Origin: Clostridiales bacterium
Lineage (GTDB): Bacteria > Bacillota > Clostridia > Lachnospirales > Cellulosilyticaceae
DNA length: 47,597 nucleotides
Assembly: GCA_019418225.1 (NCBI GenBank)
Contig: DYCF01000036.1
Coordinates: 1-47,597, forward strand
Direction of reading: 5' to 3'
The notes under the pieces were generated by a model. It was given only the letters and a program-made list of their open reading frames with translations. It was not told the origin of the DNA and made no database searches. Of this stretch, positions 25,340-33,086 are shown one piece after another (the stretch's first letter is position 1; each line of letters begins with the position of its first letter). The position numbers and the translations under genes are program-made.

Positions 25340-25765
25340 CTACTCCTTATACGTACAACTATTCGTTGGTGTTTCAAAAAGTTCCACTTCTGAAACTGCA
25401 ATGCCCTTATCTCTCAATAAACGATAAATATAGCGTGACATCTCTTCAGCTGTGGTGCGGAAAGGTAAATATAAAATTTTAAAAGCATTTGGCAACGCTG
25501 CTAACTGCGCCCCCACCTTACGGCCTTCTTCATTATCTTCTAGTACAAGCTTGTGATCAAAAAGCTCTTCTATTTCCTTTAATGCCCCTTTAATATTGCC
25601 GAAGTCATCTACCATACCACGTAATTGTCCTTCCTCATGTAATGTTTCACTTGCAACCCTTACAATGAGGCGATAACGATGTCCATGGATATTTTGGCAT
25701 TTTCCTGTATAACCACTTAAATAATGTGCCATATCAAACTGTATTTCACTTTTTATAATAAACAT
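25340..25765 (-). CDS. queD: 6-carboxy-5,6,7,8-tetrahydropterin synthase
   Basis: Converts dihydroneopterin triphosphate to CPH4. The zinc His residues lie in FDMAHYL and CQNIHGHRYRL, and the catalytic-region GMVDDFGNIK and FDHKLV follow. 141 residues from the ATG at 25765, which GGAGG precedes by five bases. First gene of queD-queE-folE-queC-queF. The leader upstream holds two related hairpins and three minus-strand terminators, but no preQ1-I signature that I could find. Confidence 0.93.
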   Translation of the reverse strand: MFIIKSEIQFDMAHYLSGYTGKCQNIHGHRYRLIVRVASETLHEEGQLRGMVDDFGNIKGALKEIEELFDHKLVLEDNEEGRKVGAQLAALPNAFKILYLPFRTTAEEMSRYIYRLLRDKGIAVSEVELFETPTNSCTYKE

Positions 25766-25832
25766 ATATTCCTCCATATTTTAAGTTTGGAATAGCAAAG
25801 TTAAAAATCGCACTTTCCTACTCTATGAAAAA

Positions 25833-25877
25833 AGGCTACTTTTACTGATTTCCATACACTGGTCATAAAAGTAGCCT
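25833..25877 (-). terminator. Terminator in the queD leader
   Basis: AGGCTACTTTTA pairs with TAAAAGTAGCCT over 12 bp with a 21-base loop, and TTTTTT follows on the minus strand. It lies about 70 bases before queD. Confidence 0.8.
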
Positions 25878-25898
25878 AAAATTTAATCTCAAAAAAAT

Positions 25899-25920
25899 AA
25901 GGCGGACAAATGTCCACCTT
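25899..25920 (-). terminator. Second terminator upstream of queD
   Basis: On the minus strand AAGGTGGACA and TGTCCGCCTT form a stem with one U-G pair and a two-base loop, followed by TTTTTTT. Confidence 0.82.
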
Positions 25921-26061
25921 ATCTACGCTTAGAATTTCGCCTCAACAAAAAGTCTGCTTCAGCTTAATTCTCAAGAAAGCAGCTCACGCCACATTCTTGA
26001 CTCAAATTTTGAGTTTGGGCCTAGGAAAGTTAAAAATCTCTCTTTCCTAGGCTATAAAAAA

Positions 26062-26079
26062 AGGGTGCCAAGGCACCCT
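26062..26079 (-). terminator. Terminator of the DUF3783 gene
   Basis: AGGGTGCC and GGCACCCT form a perfect stem with a two-base loop, followed by TTTTTT on the minus strand. Confidence 0.88.
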
Positions 26080-26210
26080 ATATTTCTTATATAATAGCCT
26101 AGTTTTATTTATAGACAGGATGGTCTGAATGAACTGTCTGATTCAATTATTATTAACTTAACATAAACTCAAAATTTTTTCAAGTATTTAAATTAATTTA
26201 GATCTATTAT

Positions 26211-26624
26211 TTAATGTGCTGTCTGGCCATTATTACGAAGTGCGGCACGTTCTTGGCTTAAATTCATAATTAATTCTTTAAATGACCAATGAATAGAATG
26301 CTCTGTTACAACAGCAATCAGTGGTCTTGCCATACGCATTTTTTTTAGTCCCTCGATAAATACATTCACCTTACCGCTTGGGATATTATTAAATACAATT
26401 GCTTTTTCATTTACATTTGTATCATTACCTATAGTTATTTTATTTTCTAAAATATCTTCAATAGTCGTTTCCACTTGGTTGGCTTCAAGTATAATGATGT
26501 CTTTTATCCCTGTAAGTCTTGCCACACTTTGAATTGCTTGCATTTCCTTAGGTGAGAAATGATAGACCATCATACAACTTCTTTCATGAATTTCTTTTAA
26601 GTCTTGCATTTTTTCAAATGACAT
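26211..26624 (-). CDS. DUF3783-like protein
   Basis: A 137-residue soluble protein, tentatively in the uncharacterised DUF3783 family by its pattern VYHFSPKEMQAIQSVARLTGIKDIIIL and, later, EKAIVFNNIPSGKVNVFIEGLKK followed by PLIAVVTEHSIHWSFKELI. The start at 26624 is preceded by GAGAGG; a longer frame would overlap the upstream gene. It begins four bases after the diguanylate cyclase stop codon, so the two are cotranscribed. Function unknown. Confidence 0.72.
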   Translation of the reverse strand: MSFEKMQDLKEIHERSCMMVYHFSPKEMQAIQSVARLTGIKDIIILEANQVETTIEDILENKITIGNDTNVNEKAIVFNNIPSGKVNVFIEGLKKMRMARPLIAVVTEHSIHWSFKELIMNLSQERAALRNNGQTAH

Positions 26625-26628
26625 ATGT

Positions 26629-28743
26629 TTACCTCTCTTGTCTAGTATTTTCCTCATATACTACAATTCGGTTACGGCCTAATGTTTTTGCTCTATATAG
26701 GGCATCATCGGCCTTTTTAATACCTGTGTCAAAGTCCTCTTCCTCATTACATAAGTATACGCCACAACTAATGGTAATAGCAAGTTCTTCCTTTTCTTTC
26801 GCTATAAACTTATGCTCATTCACCTTTTTGTTAATACGTTCTGCAATCCTCTTGCTCGTTTCTACACTTATATCGCTTAGTATAACAATAAATTCTTCAC
26901 CACCATAACGTCCTAAAAAGTCTATATTTCTTACACTCTCCTTAAGAATTTTCCCCACTTCCATAAGTACATGATCGCCACATATATGTCCATGTATATC
27001 ATTAATCTTTTTAAAATAATCAATATCTAGCATAATAATTGCTGTTTTTTTACCCAGCTTCTGATTCCTTTTTAGTTGTTCCTCACCAAGCTTTAGAACT
27101 GTTCCACGATTGTATATCCCTGTAAGGGCATCATACATTGCTAAATATTCTACTTCATTGAATAAGTCTGCATTACGCAGTGCGACAGCTAAGTATGAAG
27201 CTAAAATCTGTAAGCTTCTTAAATCATTTTTGCTATAAGCATTCTTTTCATAATTGCCTATTGCAATAACACCAATAGGTTTATCATCTATTTTTAATTT
27301 AGTAAATATAGCTGATTTAATAATATTTCTTTCATTACCTACCACTTTTTCTAACATTATCAAATAATCCGTAAAGTTACCGTTATTAATAATAATGTCT
27401 TCATCCATTTGCAATGTCATGGTTCCTAGTGATATGACCTTATCATATAAGTCCTCATTGATGTCATCTATGACTTCACCATCTTTTCCATATGCTTTAT
27501 AGAAGAACTCACCATTTTTCTTACGCATGCCTAAACCTACAATATCTGCTGGAACGAGTTCATTCACTTGCTCGTAAATCATATCAATTAACTCATCTAT
27601 TTCTAAATTGGCCGTAAATCTTTGACCTACCTTAGAAATCTTTTGAACCTGTTGGTATAATCTTTTATAATTTTGCAGTTCTCGCCTTGTACTTTTTTGC
27701 TCTAATGCGGTCAACCATATATTATGTTTACTTTCATTTTTTAAATACTTTTCTTTTATCTTAACGGCACGATAAGCTTCTTTCCAATTACCTGTTAAAT
27801 TATATAACGCTTCTAAAGCCCCATACGCTTGCGCCATTAAATGTATTGCATGAATCTCCTCTGCTAATGTTATGGCTTCCATTAATCTTTCTTCCACCTC
27901 ATCCGCAATGCCGTGACTTACACGTTCTTCCCCCCAAGAAATAAGCCCACGTATAATTAACTCTTTATAATCGTTTGCTTTAGAAATTTCAAAACATTTT
28001 TTAAAGTCTTTTCTTGCTTCTAATGGTTTCTGAGAGCTATTTTGAATTTGACTACGTATATATAATATTTCTGCCACCGCATTGCTATCCCCTTGATTTA
28101 AGGCATAGGCATAAGCCTTTTCACAATGAATCATGGCTTCATCTAAATAATTAGTGTGTAATTTAATTTCAGCTAATGCACTTTCTATAAAGAGACATTT
28201 TCTCTCATCTTTTGTATAACCAATCTCTTCTAAATAATTAGCCACCTGTAAAGCTTTATCATATTCTTTAAGTTCAATATAAAGCTGCATAATATTTAAA
28301 ACTAGCGTCTCTTCTGACTTAATCTGCCCATATTTCTTAGCAGCCTCAAGCCCTTGTAAGCCATATTCTAATGCTGTTTCAAATAATCCTTGTTTCATAT
28401 ATAAGATTAATAAAATATTACATGTACGTATAAGCTGATTATAATCTTTTAAATGCTCACATATTTCATAGATGACTAACGCTTTCTGAGTACCTTCTTC
28501 ATATTTTGAAAAAGTTAAGTAATACCATTGCATACAAATTACAGCTCTTACATAAGCTGCTTCATAACTTTTATCTTTTTTAATATGTTCTTCTAAAAAA
28601 CTCAGTGTTGCTTCCATTAATGCCTTTACATTTAATATATCTGTTTTCCAATTTTCTTTTGCATACTTAATAATATGTGTAATATATGCTTTATCTTTTT
28701 GTAAAGATTCTAGTTCCTTAGCAATGTCAATATTCAAATTCAT
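26629..28743 (-). CDS. TPR-GAF-GGDEF diguanylate cyclase
   Basis: Soluble c-di-GMP synthase. Residues about 1-345 are helical TPR-like repeats (ALEYGLQGLEAAKKYGQ, ALQVANYLEEIG, AMIHCEKAYAYALNQGD), then a coiled linker, a GAF-like sensor domain (about 370-525), and a GGDEF domain (about 530-704). The active site reads RYGGEEFIVIL, so catalysis is expected, and RNID five residues earlier is a complete inhibitory I-site. The start is ATG at 28743 with GGGGG six bases upstream. Cytoplasmic. It is followed by the DUF3783 gene. Confidence 0.9.
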   Translation of the reverse strand: MNLNIDIAKELESLQKDKAYITHIIKYAKENWKTDILNVKALMEATLSFLEEHIKKDKSYEAAYVRAVICMQWYYLTFSKYEEGTQKALVIYEICEHLKDYNQLIRTCNILLILYMKQGLFETALEYGLQGLEAAKKYGQIKSEETLVLNIMQLYIELKEYDKALQVANYLEEIGYTKDERKCLFIESALAEIKLHTNYLDEAMIHCEKAYAYALNQGDSNAVAEILYIRSQIQNSSQKPLEARKDFKKCFEISKANDYKELIIRGLISWGEERVSHGIADEVEERLMEAITLAEEIHAIHLMAQAYGALEALYNLTGNWKEAYRAVKIKEKYLKNESKHNIWLTALEQKSTRRELQNYKRLYQQVQKISKVGQRFTANLEIDELIDMIYEQVNELVPADIVGLGMRKKNGEFFYKAYGKDGEVIDDINEDLYDKVISLGTMTLQMDEDIIINNGNFTDYLIMLEKVVGNERNIIKSAIFTKLKIDDKPIGVIAIGNYEKNAYSKNDLRSLQILASYLAVALRNADLFNEVEYLAMYDALTGIYNRGTVLKLGEEQLKRNQKLGKKTAIIMLDIDYFKKINDIHGHICGDHVLMEVGKILKESVRNIDFLGRYGGEEFIVILSDISVETSKRIAERINKKVNEHKFIAKEKEELAITISCGVYLCNEEEDFDTGIKKADDALYRAKTLGRNRIVVYEENTRQER

Positions 28744-29327
28744 TCGTACCCCCAACTACTTTTTTAGGTATGTCCTCTATTTTACATTATTTCTTTTTAA
28801 AAATATACTTCTTAAATGTAAATTTTTACAGAAAAAGAGGGTGCTCATTAATGATATAAGCGCTAATACAATTAGCGATATACCTTGATGTAGACACCCT
28901 CTTCTCTCCTGCTAAGGCTCTGCTTATCTGGCTTTGTGTTATACTTAAATACTTCGTTACTTTTCCTAGATTAACAATCTATAAAATGTGCGCTGACTTT
29001 GGGTAGCCCCCATGCTAAGACCTTAACTCTAGGTTTACAGTAACTACTTTTCCATTAAGCGTTTAATCACATACCTCGCATCCTTTTGTCAGGTATTCAA
29101 TTAGGTTTTGATATCTTGTGCCAAATTAATCTGCTACTGCATTTCAATCTCCAACGGTACCATCTCCTAAAATCTATACCTCTCATCTGATATGTTTTAC
29201 ATATCACATCCTCGGTACATTAATATTATGTGCAAGCTATTTTATTTTATGCCACTTCATTTTAACCAATTTATTCCATTATTTTTATAACTTTTAAATA
29301 GAGCTTTTAGTTGGCTGCTCTATGTTT
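28744..29327. other. Long intergenic space with decayed sequence
   Basis: Holds the HTH remnant, a GAGGGTG/CACCCTC stem with an inner CGCTAAT/ATTAGCG hairpin (28837-28901, followed leftward by TTTTT), and about 300 bases of sequence that is more GC-rich than usual spacers. At 29296-29321 an AGAGC/GCTCT hairpin probably terminates the FliL-like gene. No intact gene is visible. Confidence 0.5.
28826..28978 (-). pseudogene. Remnant of a helix-turn-helix gene
   Basis: The minus strand reads VTKYLSITQSQISRALAGEK then RVSTSRYIANCISAYII and stops at 28826; this is a clear helix-turn-helix followed by a helix. There is no in-frame start: a TAG precedes it. Protein-like segments continue upstream in another frame (LAWGLPKVSAHFI, about 29020-28980, and SSRLIWHKISKPN further up), interrupted by stops. 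The piece could derive from a transposase C-terminus (RAYT-like) or a phage-type regulator; I cannot decide. The last codons overlap a terminator-like stem (28837-28901). Confidence 0.45.
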
Positions 29328-29789
29328 CTATTGATACACTGTATCAAATAAAATAACATCTGTTACATACTCTACTGGCAACGCTTCATTACTATCAATT
29401 CTTTCATTAAGCAATGCATTAATCTCATCCTTAATATATAACTGGGTATCTTCAAAACAACCTTCAGCTGCAATATCCTCTAGTTTTTTTTCTCTAAAGT
29501 ATGCACCAATAACTGAATTAATATCTTCTTCACAAGTACTTAAGGTGTGCGTGACTTTCTTTTTATATTTATCTTTGTAATAAATCTTGCATCCTGTACT
29601 TACAATATGTATCGCCCCATTATCATCGGTCTTTGTATTAAAATATCCCTTATCAATAAGCACCATTTGGCGGTCTGCTTTTTCCCCTCCCATATTTCCA
29701 TTAAATGCAAAGAAAATTATGGCAAAGGCTGCTAATGCTGTTACAAGAAATGTACTTGTAATTAAAATAATAACTGTATTTTTTTTCAT
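29328..29789 (-). CDS. FliL-like single-pass membrane protein
   Basis: 153 residues: a short basic N-terminus, one membrane segment (about 6-29, VIILITSTFLVTALAAFAIIFFA), then an external domain. The end, YIKDEINALLNE and VEYVTDVILFDTVYQ, resembles the C-terminus of FliL (helix, then a beta strand ending T-x-F-V-x-Q), the flagellar stator-associated protein. The match is weak and no flagellar genes surround it, so it may be a FliL/stomatin-like orphan with another role. The ATG at 29789 follows AGGGAGGG; an in-frame upstream codon at 29813 is less likely. Confidence 0.5.
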   Translation of the reverse strand: MKKNTVIILITSTFLVTALAAFAIIFFAFNGNMGGEKADRQMVLIDKGYFNTKTDDNGAIHIVSTGCKIYYKDKYKKKVTHTLSTCEEDINSVIGAYFREKKLEDIAAEGCFEDTQLYIKDEINALLNERIDSNEALPVEYVTDVILFDTVYQ

Positions 29790-29921
29790 AAATGCCCTCC
29801 CTCTCCCTTTCATATAGTTTCTACTTTAAAATATCATGAATCACTTGAATTTTCAATAAACATTAGCAATTTAAAATTTTTTGTTGTATTTTAATGTGAC
29901 TTTTATTTATTTTAACATACT

Positions 29922-29957
29922 ATAAATGGCATGAGCCCCTTGCATCATGCCATTTAT
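29922..29957 (-). terminator. Hairpin downstream of the cellulase gene
   Basis: ATAAATGGCATGA pairs with TCATGCCATTTAT over 13 bp. The T-run after it on the minus strand is poor, so termination may be partial. Confidence 0.6.
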
Positions 29958-30013
29958 ATCTTCTTTATTTATGATTTATGTTATGATTTATGCCCTAAAA
30001 CTCTTTATACTAC

Positions 30014-32185
30014 TTATTTTACAAGGCTACCATTATAATAGACTTCTGTTACGCCTGCAGTTAAATTTTCCATATTACTCCAATCCATATTAGCGATACG
30101 TGTTTGAAGTGTAAGTGTTCCTTCATTTACTTTTGCATCTACTTCTGGCATTGTTATCTCTAAATAGTAACCTTCATTTGTTTGTACAAATTCATATTTT
30201 ACAAGTGACCCAATGCTCATATACCATGGTGCTTCTTTAAGTGCAAGACCTGCATTATCACACCAGAAGTTCATTTCTTTTGTATCAGCTTTTGTAAAAT
30301 AGTAACGTACTGCTACCTTTGATAAATCAACTTGCTCCTTACTTGCTATCTCAACGCTAAAAACTGCATTATTTGCATTACCGCTTTGTGTAACACTAAT
30401 GCCAGCTACTGTTTCATCACCGCCATCACCTGTATTCCCGCCGGTGTTGTCTCCTGTATTGCCGCCATTATTGTCTTCATCATCAGTTTCTAGTGCCTTA
30501 CCTGTTACTGTGTTTCCTGATTTAACGACTTTATAATTTACAACTTCACCACTTAAAAAGTGTACTTTAAGTGTTATTTCACCATCATTTGTTTCTGCAA
30601 AGAAAGCGTCTTTGATTGTGAGTGTATTATTTGTATAGTCTGGTGCAAATGTTTTAGCATATTCTTTGTACGTCGTCCAATTTTGAGGTCCTACCCCTGA
30701 ACCATTTGCATCTACAGCTTCCATAGTCTCAACAATGTCACCTTTGTAACTTACTGGAATAGCAAGTACACTTGTTGTGCCTTGTGCATCGCTCATTACA
30801 GCACGATTATAATATTCTACATAAACTTTCCAATCTGCACCTTGTGAGAATTTAAATGTTAACGTCTTTTGTGTGCCATATGTACTTGTTAAAATGCTGT
30901 TTAGATAACTTGCCTTGATTGTAACAGCCTCATTCGTTGCTGTATAATCTTCACCTAAAACTAATTCTTTGCTGCCATCATTAATGCTTACTAATGTATT
31001 GCCATTTAAAGAAAGCTTTTGTGTGACATCACTTACTGTAGTACCTTTTTTAATAAAGATATGATCAGATTCTGTATAAGAAGATCTTGTTTCCCAACTT
31101 GCTTTAATCATATCAAATAAATCTTGGTCAGACCATGTATAGTTATAACGACTAAAATGTTGGCCATTGTCCCAAAGCATCATTGTGATATCTTTTTGAT
31201 TTGCATAATATCCAAGATACTCCATATATTTGAGCATTTCGCCCTCTTCAATTGTGCCTAAGGCTGTATCAAAACCAAGAAGACCATATTCACCGCAGAT
31301 TACACCAATTCCTTTTGAAGTAAATGCATTATACATACGGTCAAATGCACCTTCTAATTCACCTTGTACCCAATCATCAAATGTTGTACGTCCTGCAATA
31401 TTTACACTAAAAGCCCAAGGACCATAGTAGTGGAATGTTGCAATAATATTAGGGTCATTTAATTTTTGAATTGAATTATAAAGACTTTCACAACGGTCTT
31501 CACTGTCATTTGTATTAAGTGTTGGAAGCACTAGCATTCTTGTTGCATTATTGCCACCAGAATTTCTTACGATTTCATAACATGCTTCATTTACCTGATT
31601 GTTAATTGCTATTTGCGCTGCATCACTACCATTAAATTGTGGCTCATTTAAAGATTCAAAGCATACTGTCTCTGGATAATCTTTAAAATAATCGGCAAGT
31701 TGACGCCAAATTGCCTGGTATTGTTTCATTGCTGAACCATCATCTGTGCCAATATTTTTCGCCCAATTCCAAGAATCATGATGCACATTAATCATAACAT
31801 ATAGGCCTTCATCAAGCGCCCAATTTACAACCTCTGCATAACGTGCTAAGAAAGTTGGATCAATCGTATAATCTGGTGCCTCACCAGTACGCATTACTGT
31901 TGTGAAAGGCATACGAATACTCTTAAATCCTTGTTCTTTAATATTATGTATAAGTTCCTTTGTTACTTTAGGATTTCCCCAAGATTCTTCTCCTCTGTCC
32001 CCATTGGTGTCATAACCATCAAAAGTATTTCCCAAATTCCAACCTGGTTGCATAGCATCTACATAAGCTTGTGAGGCAGTAACACTTTTTTCTGCCGCCT
32101 TAACAACATTGCCATTGCCAATGTTAAACATAGCCACACAAGTTATAGCCATCATAAATGCTAAAACTTTTTTCATTTTCTTCAT
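30014..32185 (-). CDS. Secreted GH5 cellulase with X2-like and CBM3-type modules
   Basis: Endo-beta-1,4-glucanase candidate. Signal peptide at about 1-30. GH5 domain about 35-365: NVHHDSWNW, acid/base Glu181 in ESLNEPQ, nucleophile Glu299 in CGEYGLLG, and HYYGPW. Next come two beta modules (about 375-470, X2-like, IFIKKGTTVSDVTQKLSLNG; and about 475-575), a Gly/Asn/Thr linker (NNGGNTGDNTGGNTG), and a C-terminal CBM3-type module (about 600-723, VRYYFTKADTKEMNFWCDNA). No dockerin is present, so it is a free enzyme rather than cellulosomal. AAGGAGG precedes the ATG. Confidence 0.93.
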   Translation of the reverse strand: MKKMKKVLAFMMAITCVAMFNIGNGNVVKAAEKSVTASQAYVDAMQPGWNLGNTFDGYDTNGDRGEESWGNPKVTKELIHNIKEQGFKSIRMPFTTVMRTGEAPDYTIDPTFLARYAEVVNWALDEGLYVMINVHHDSWNWAKNIGTDDGSAMKQYQAIWRQLADYFKDYPETVCFESLNEPQFNGSDAAQIAINNQVNEACYEIVRNSGGNNATRMLVLPTLNTNDSEDRCESLYNSIQKLNDPNIIATFHYYGPWAFSVNIAGRTTFDDWVQGELEGAFDRMYNAFTSKGIGVICGEYGLLGFDTALGTIEEGEMLKYMEYLGYYANQKDITMMLWDNGQHFSRYNYTWSDQDLFDMIKASWETRSSYTESDHIFIKKGTTVSDVTQKLSLNGNTLVSINDGSKELVLGEDYTATNEAVTIKASYLNSILTSTYGTQKTLTFKFSQGADWKVYVEYYNRAVMSDAQGTTSVLAIPVSYKGDIVETMEAVDANGSGVGPQNWTTYKEYAKTFAPDYTNNTLTIKDAFFAETNDGEITLKVHFLSGEVVNYKVVKSGNTVTGKALETDDEDNNGGNTGDNTGGNTGDGGDETVAGISVTQSGNANNAVFSVEIASKEQVDLSKVAVRYYFTKADTKEMNFWCDNAGLALKEAPWYMSIGSLVKYEFVQTNEGYYLEITMPEVDAKVNEGTLTLQTRIANMDWSNMENLTAGVTEVYYNGSLVK

Positions 32186-32542
32186 TTGAAACTCCTCCTT
32201 AATTATTTTAAATTTTCTTATAACTTGGCTTATGTTTATATTAGTACATTTTCTTATCTATTAATACCCCTATTTTTAGATATATTTTACATTATTTTTT
32301 ATCAATATTAACTTATTTTTATTTATTTTTTCACTTAAATGCTATCCTTCTGCTACCTCTCTATTATCTTTCACTAAAATCACTTATTTTCATTTTTATA
32401 TTTTATTACTTTTTAATTACTTTCAATAATCATTTAAGATTATTTTAAGATTCAAAGTTTAAACTTGTCCTTAGGGGATTTTAATACTAAAGTTAAAGGC
32501 CTCAAATCAAGCGACGTATGTCGTAAAACAGGAGGGTTTCGT
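32186..32542. other. Divergent promoter space
   Basis: Very AT-rich spacer between the divergent cellulase and 144-aa protein genes. Near its right end CGAC/GTCG (32512-32523) forms a small hairpin before the ribosome site of the plus-strand gene. I see no confident promoter, cre site or riboswitch. Confidence 0.4.
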
Positions 32543-32977
32543 ATGAATATTCAAGCAGCATCAACATCACTTGCAAGTTCCGTTTCTAGCTTTAGCAGTG
32601 CACATCTAAGTACTGCAACTTCTCAAGAAGCTGCAAAAACTGAAAGCGGGGATACACTTACAATTAGTGCAAAAGGTCTTTCTATGTTTGCACAAAATCA
32701 AACTGCAGCACAAGATGCACTTGCAGCTGTAAATGACGTTGAAAGCAAAGATGACAATGCTACACTTAAAACTATCTTAGAAGGTACTTCTACAGATGAC
32801 GATGACGACACAACATCATCTACAACTAATTTAGCTGGGCTAACAGATGCTCAAATCGAGCAAAAAGTAGCTGATGGTACGATTACACAAGCCGAGGCTA
32901 ATGCCGAGTTAGCTGCTAGAAAAAGTAAGACTGACAGTGAAAAGCAAACTGCAACATCTATCGATGTTTTAGTTTAA
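32543..32977 (+). CDS. Small Ser/Thr/Asp-rich protein of unknown function (144 aa)
   Basis: Not recognised. The start at 32543 follows AGGAGGG; the frame stays open upstream without a site. The N-terminus (MNIQAASTSLASSVSSF) has no signal peptide and resembles small flagellar/secreted-substrate proteins that begin with a Ser/Ala amphipathic segment. GDTLTISAKGLSMFAQ is followed by an Asp/Thr run (TDDDDDTTSSTTN), and the end has GLTDAQIEQKVADGTITQAE, a short helical motif. The composition suggests an unfolded secreted or cell-surface protein, but this is inference. A terminator follows at 33010. Confidence 0.6.
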   Translation: MNIQAASTSLASSVSSFSSAHLSTATSQEAAKTESGDTLTISAKGLSMFAQNQTAAQDALAAVNDVESKDDNATLKTILEGTSTDDDDDTTSSTTNLAGLTDAQIEQKVADGTITQAEANAELAARKSKTDSEKQTATSIDVLV

Positions 32978-33009
32978 GTGATGTTTTAGTTTAAGTAATT
33001 ACTAAAATA

Positions 33010-33054
33010 AAGGGTAAGATTATTTTCTAATGACTTAGATATAATCTTACCCTT
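33010..33054 (+). terminator. Intrinsic terminator
   Basis: AAGGGTAAGATTAT pairs with ATAATCTTACCCTT over 14 bp and ends in TTTT. Just before it, GATGTTTTAGTTTAAGT is duplicated across the stop codon of the preceding gene. Confidence 0.82.
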
Positions 33055-33086
33055 TTACTGATGCTTTATTAAAATCTCCCTATTTT

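Larger units (their letters stand above)
25793..26052 (-). promoter_or_regulatory. queD upstream region with a duplicated hairpin unit
   Basis: Two copies of a 28-base unit, plus-strand 25793-25820 and 26022-26049, match at 25 of 28 positions (core AAAGTTAAAAATC, flanked by TAGSAAAG-type and CTTTCCTA arms). In both, GTTTGG lies on the left and CTAT plus an A-run on the right, next to a terminator hairpin. Between them (25925-26018) lie an ACTCAAAATTTGAGT palindrome and a TCAAGAA/TTCTTGA stem. This could be an untranslated RNA gene ending at the terminators, or an attenuator leader for queD. Confidence 0.5.

Noticed and set aside
25766..26060. preQ1 riboswitch upstream of queD
   Set aside because: The compact preQ1-I stem with its A-rich tail next to the ribosome site could not be found; a search with covariance models is needed before calling any riboswitch.
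28801..29300. tmRNA or RNase P RNA on the minus strand
   Set aside because: No tag-peptide frame, no GAGGAAAGTC-type core and no tRNA-like ends were found.
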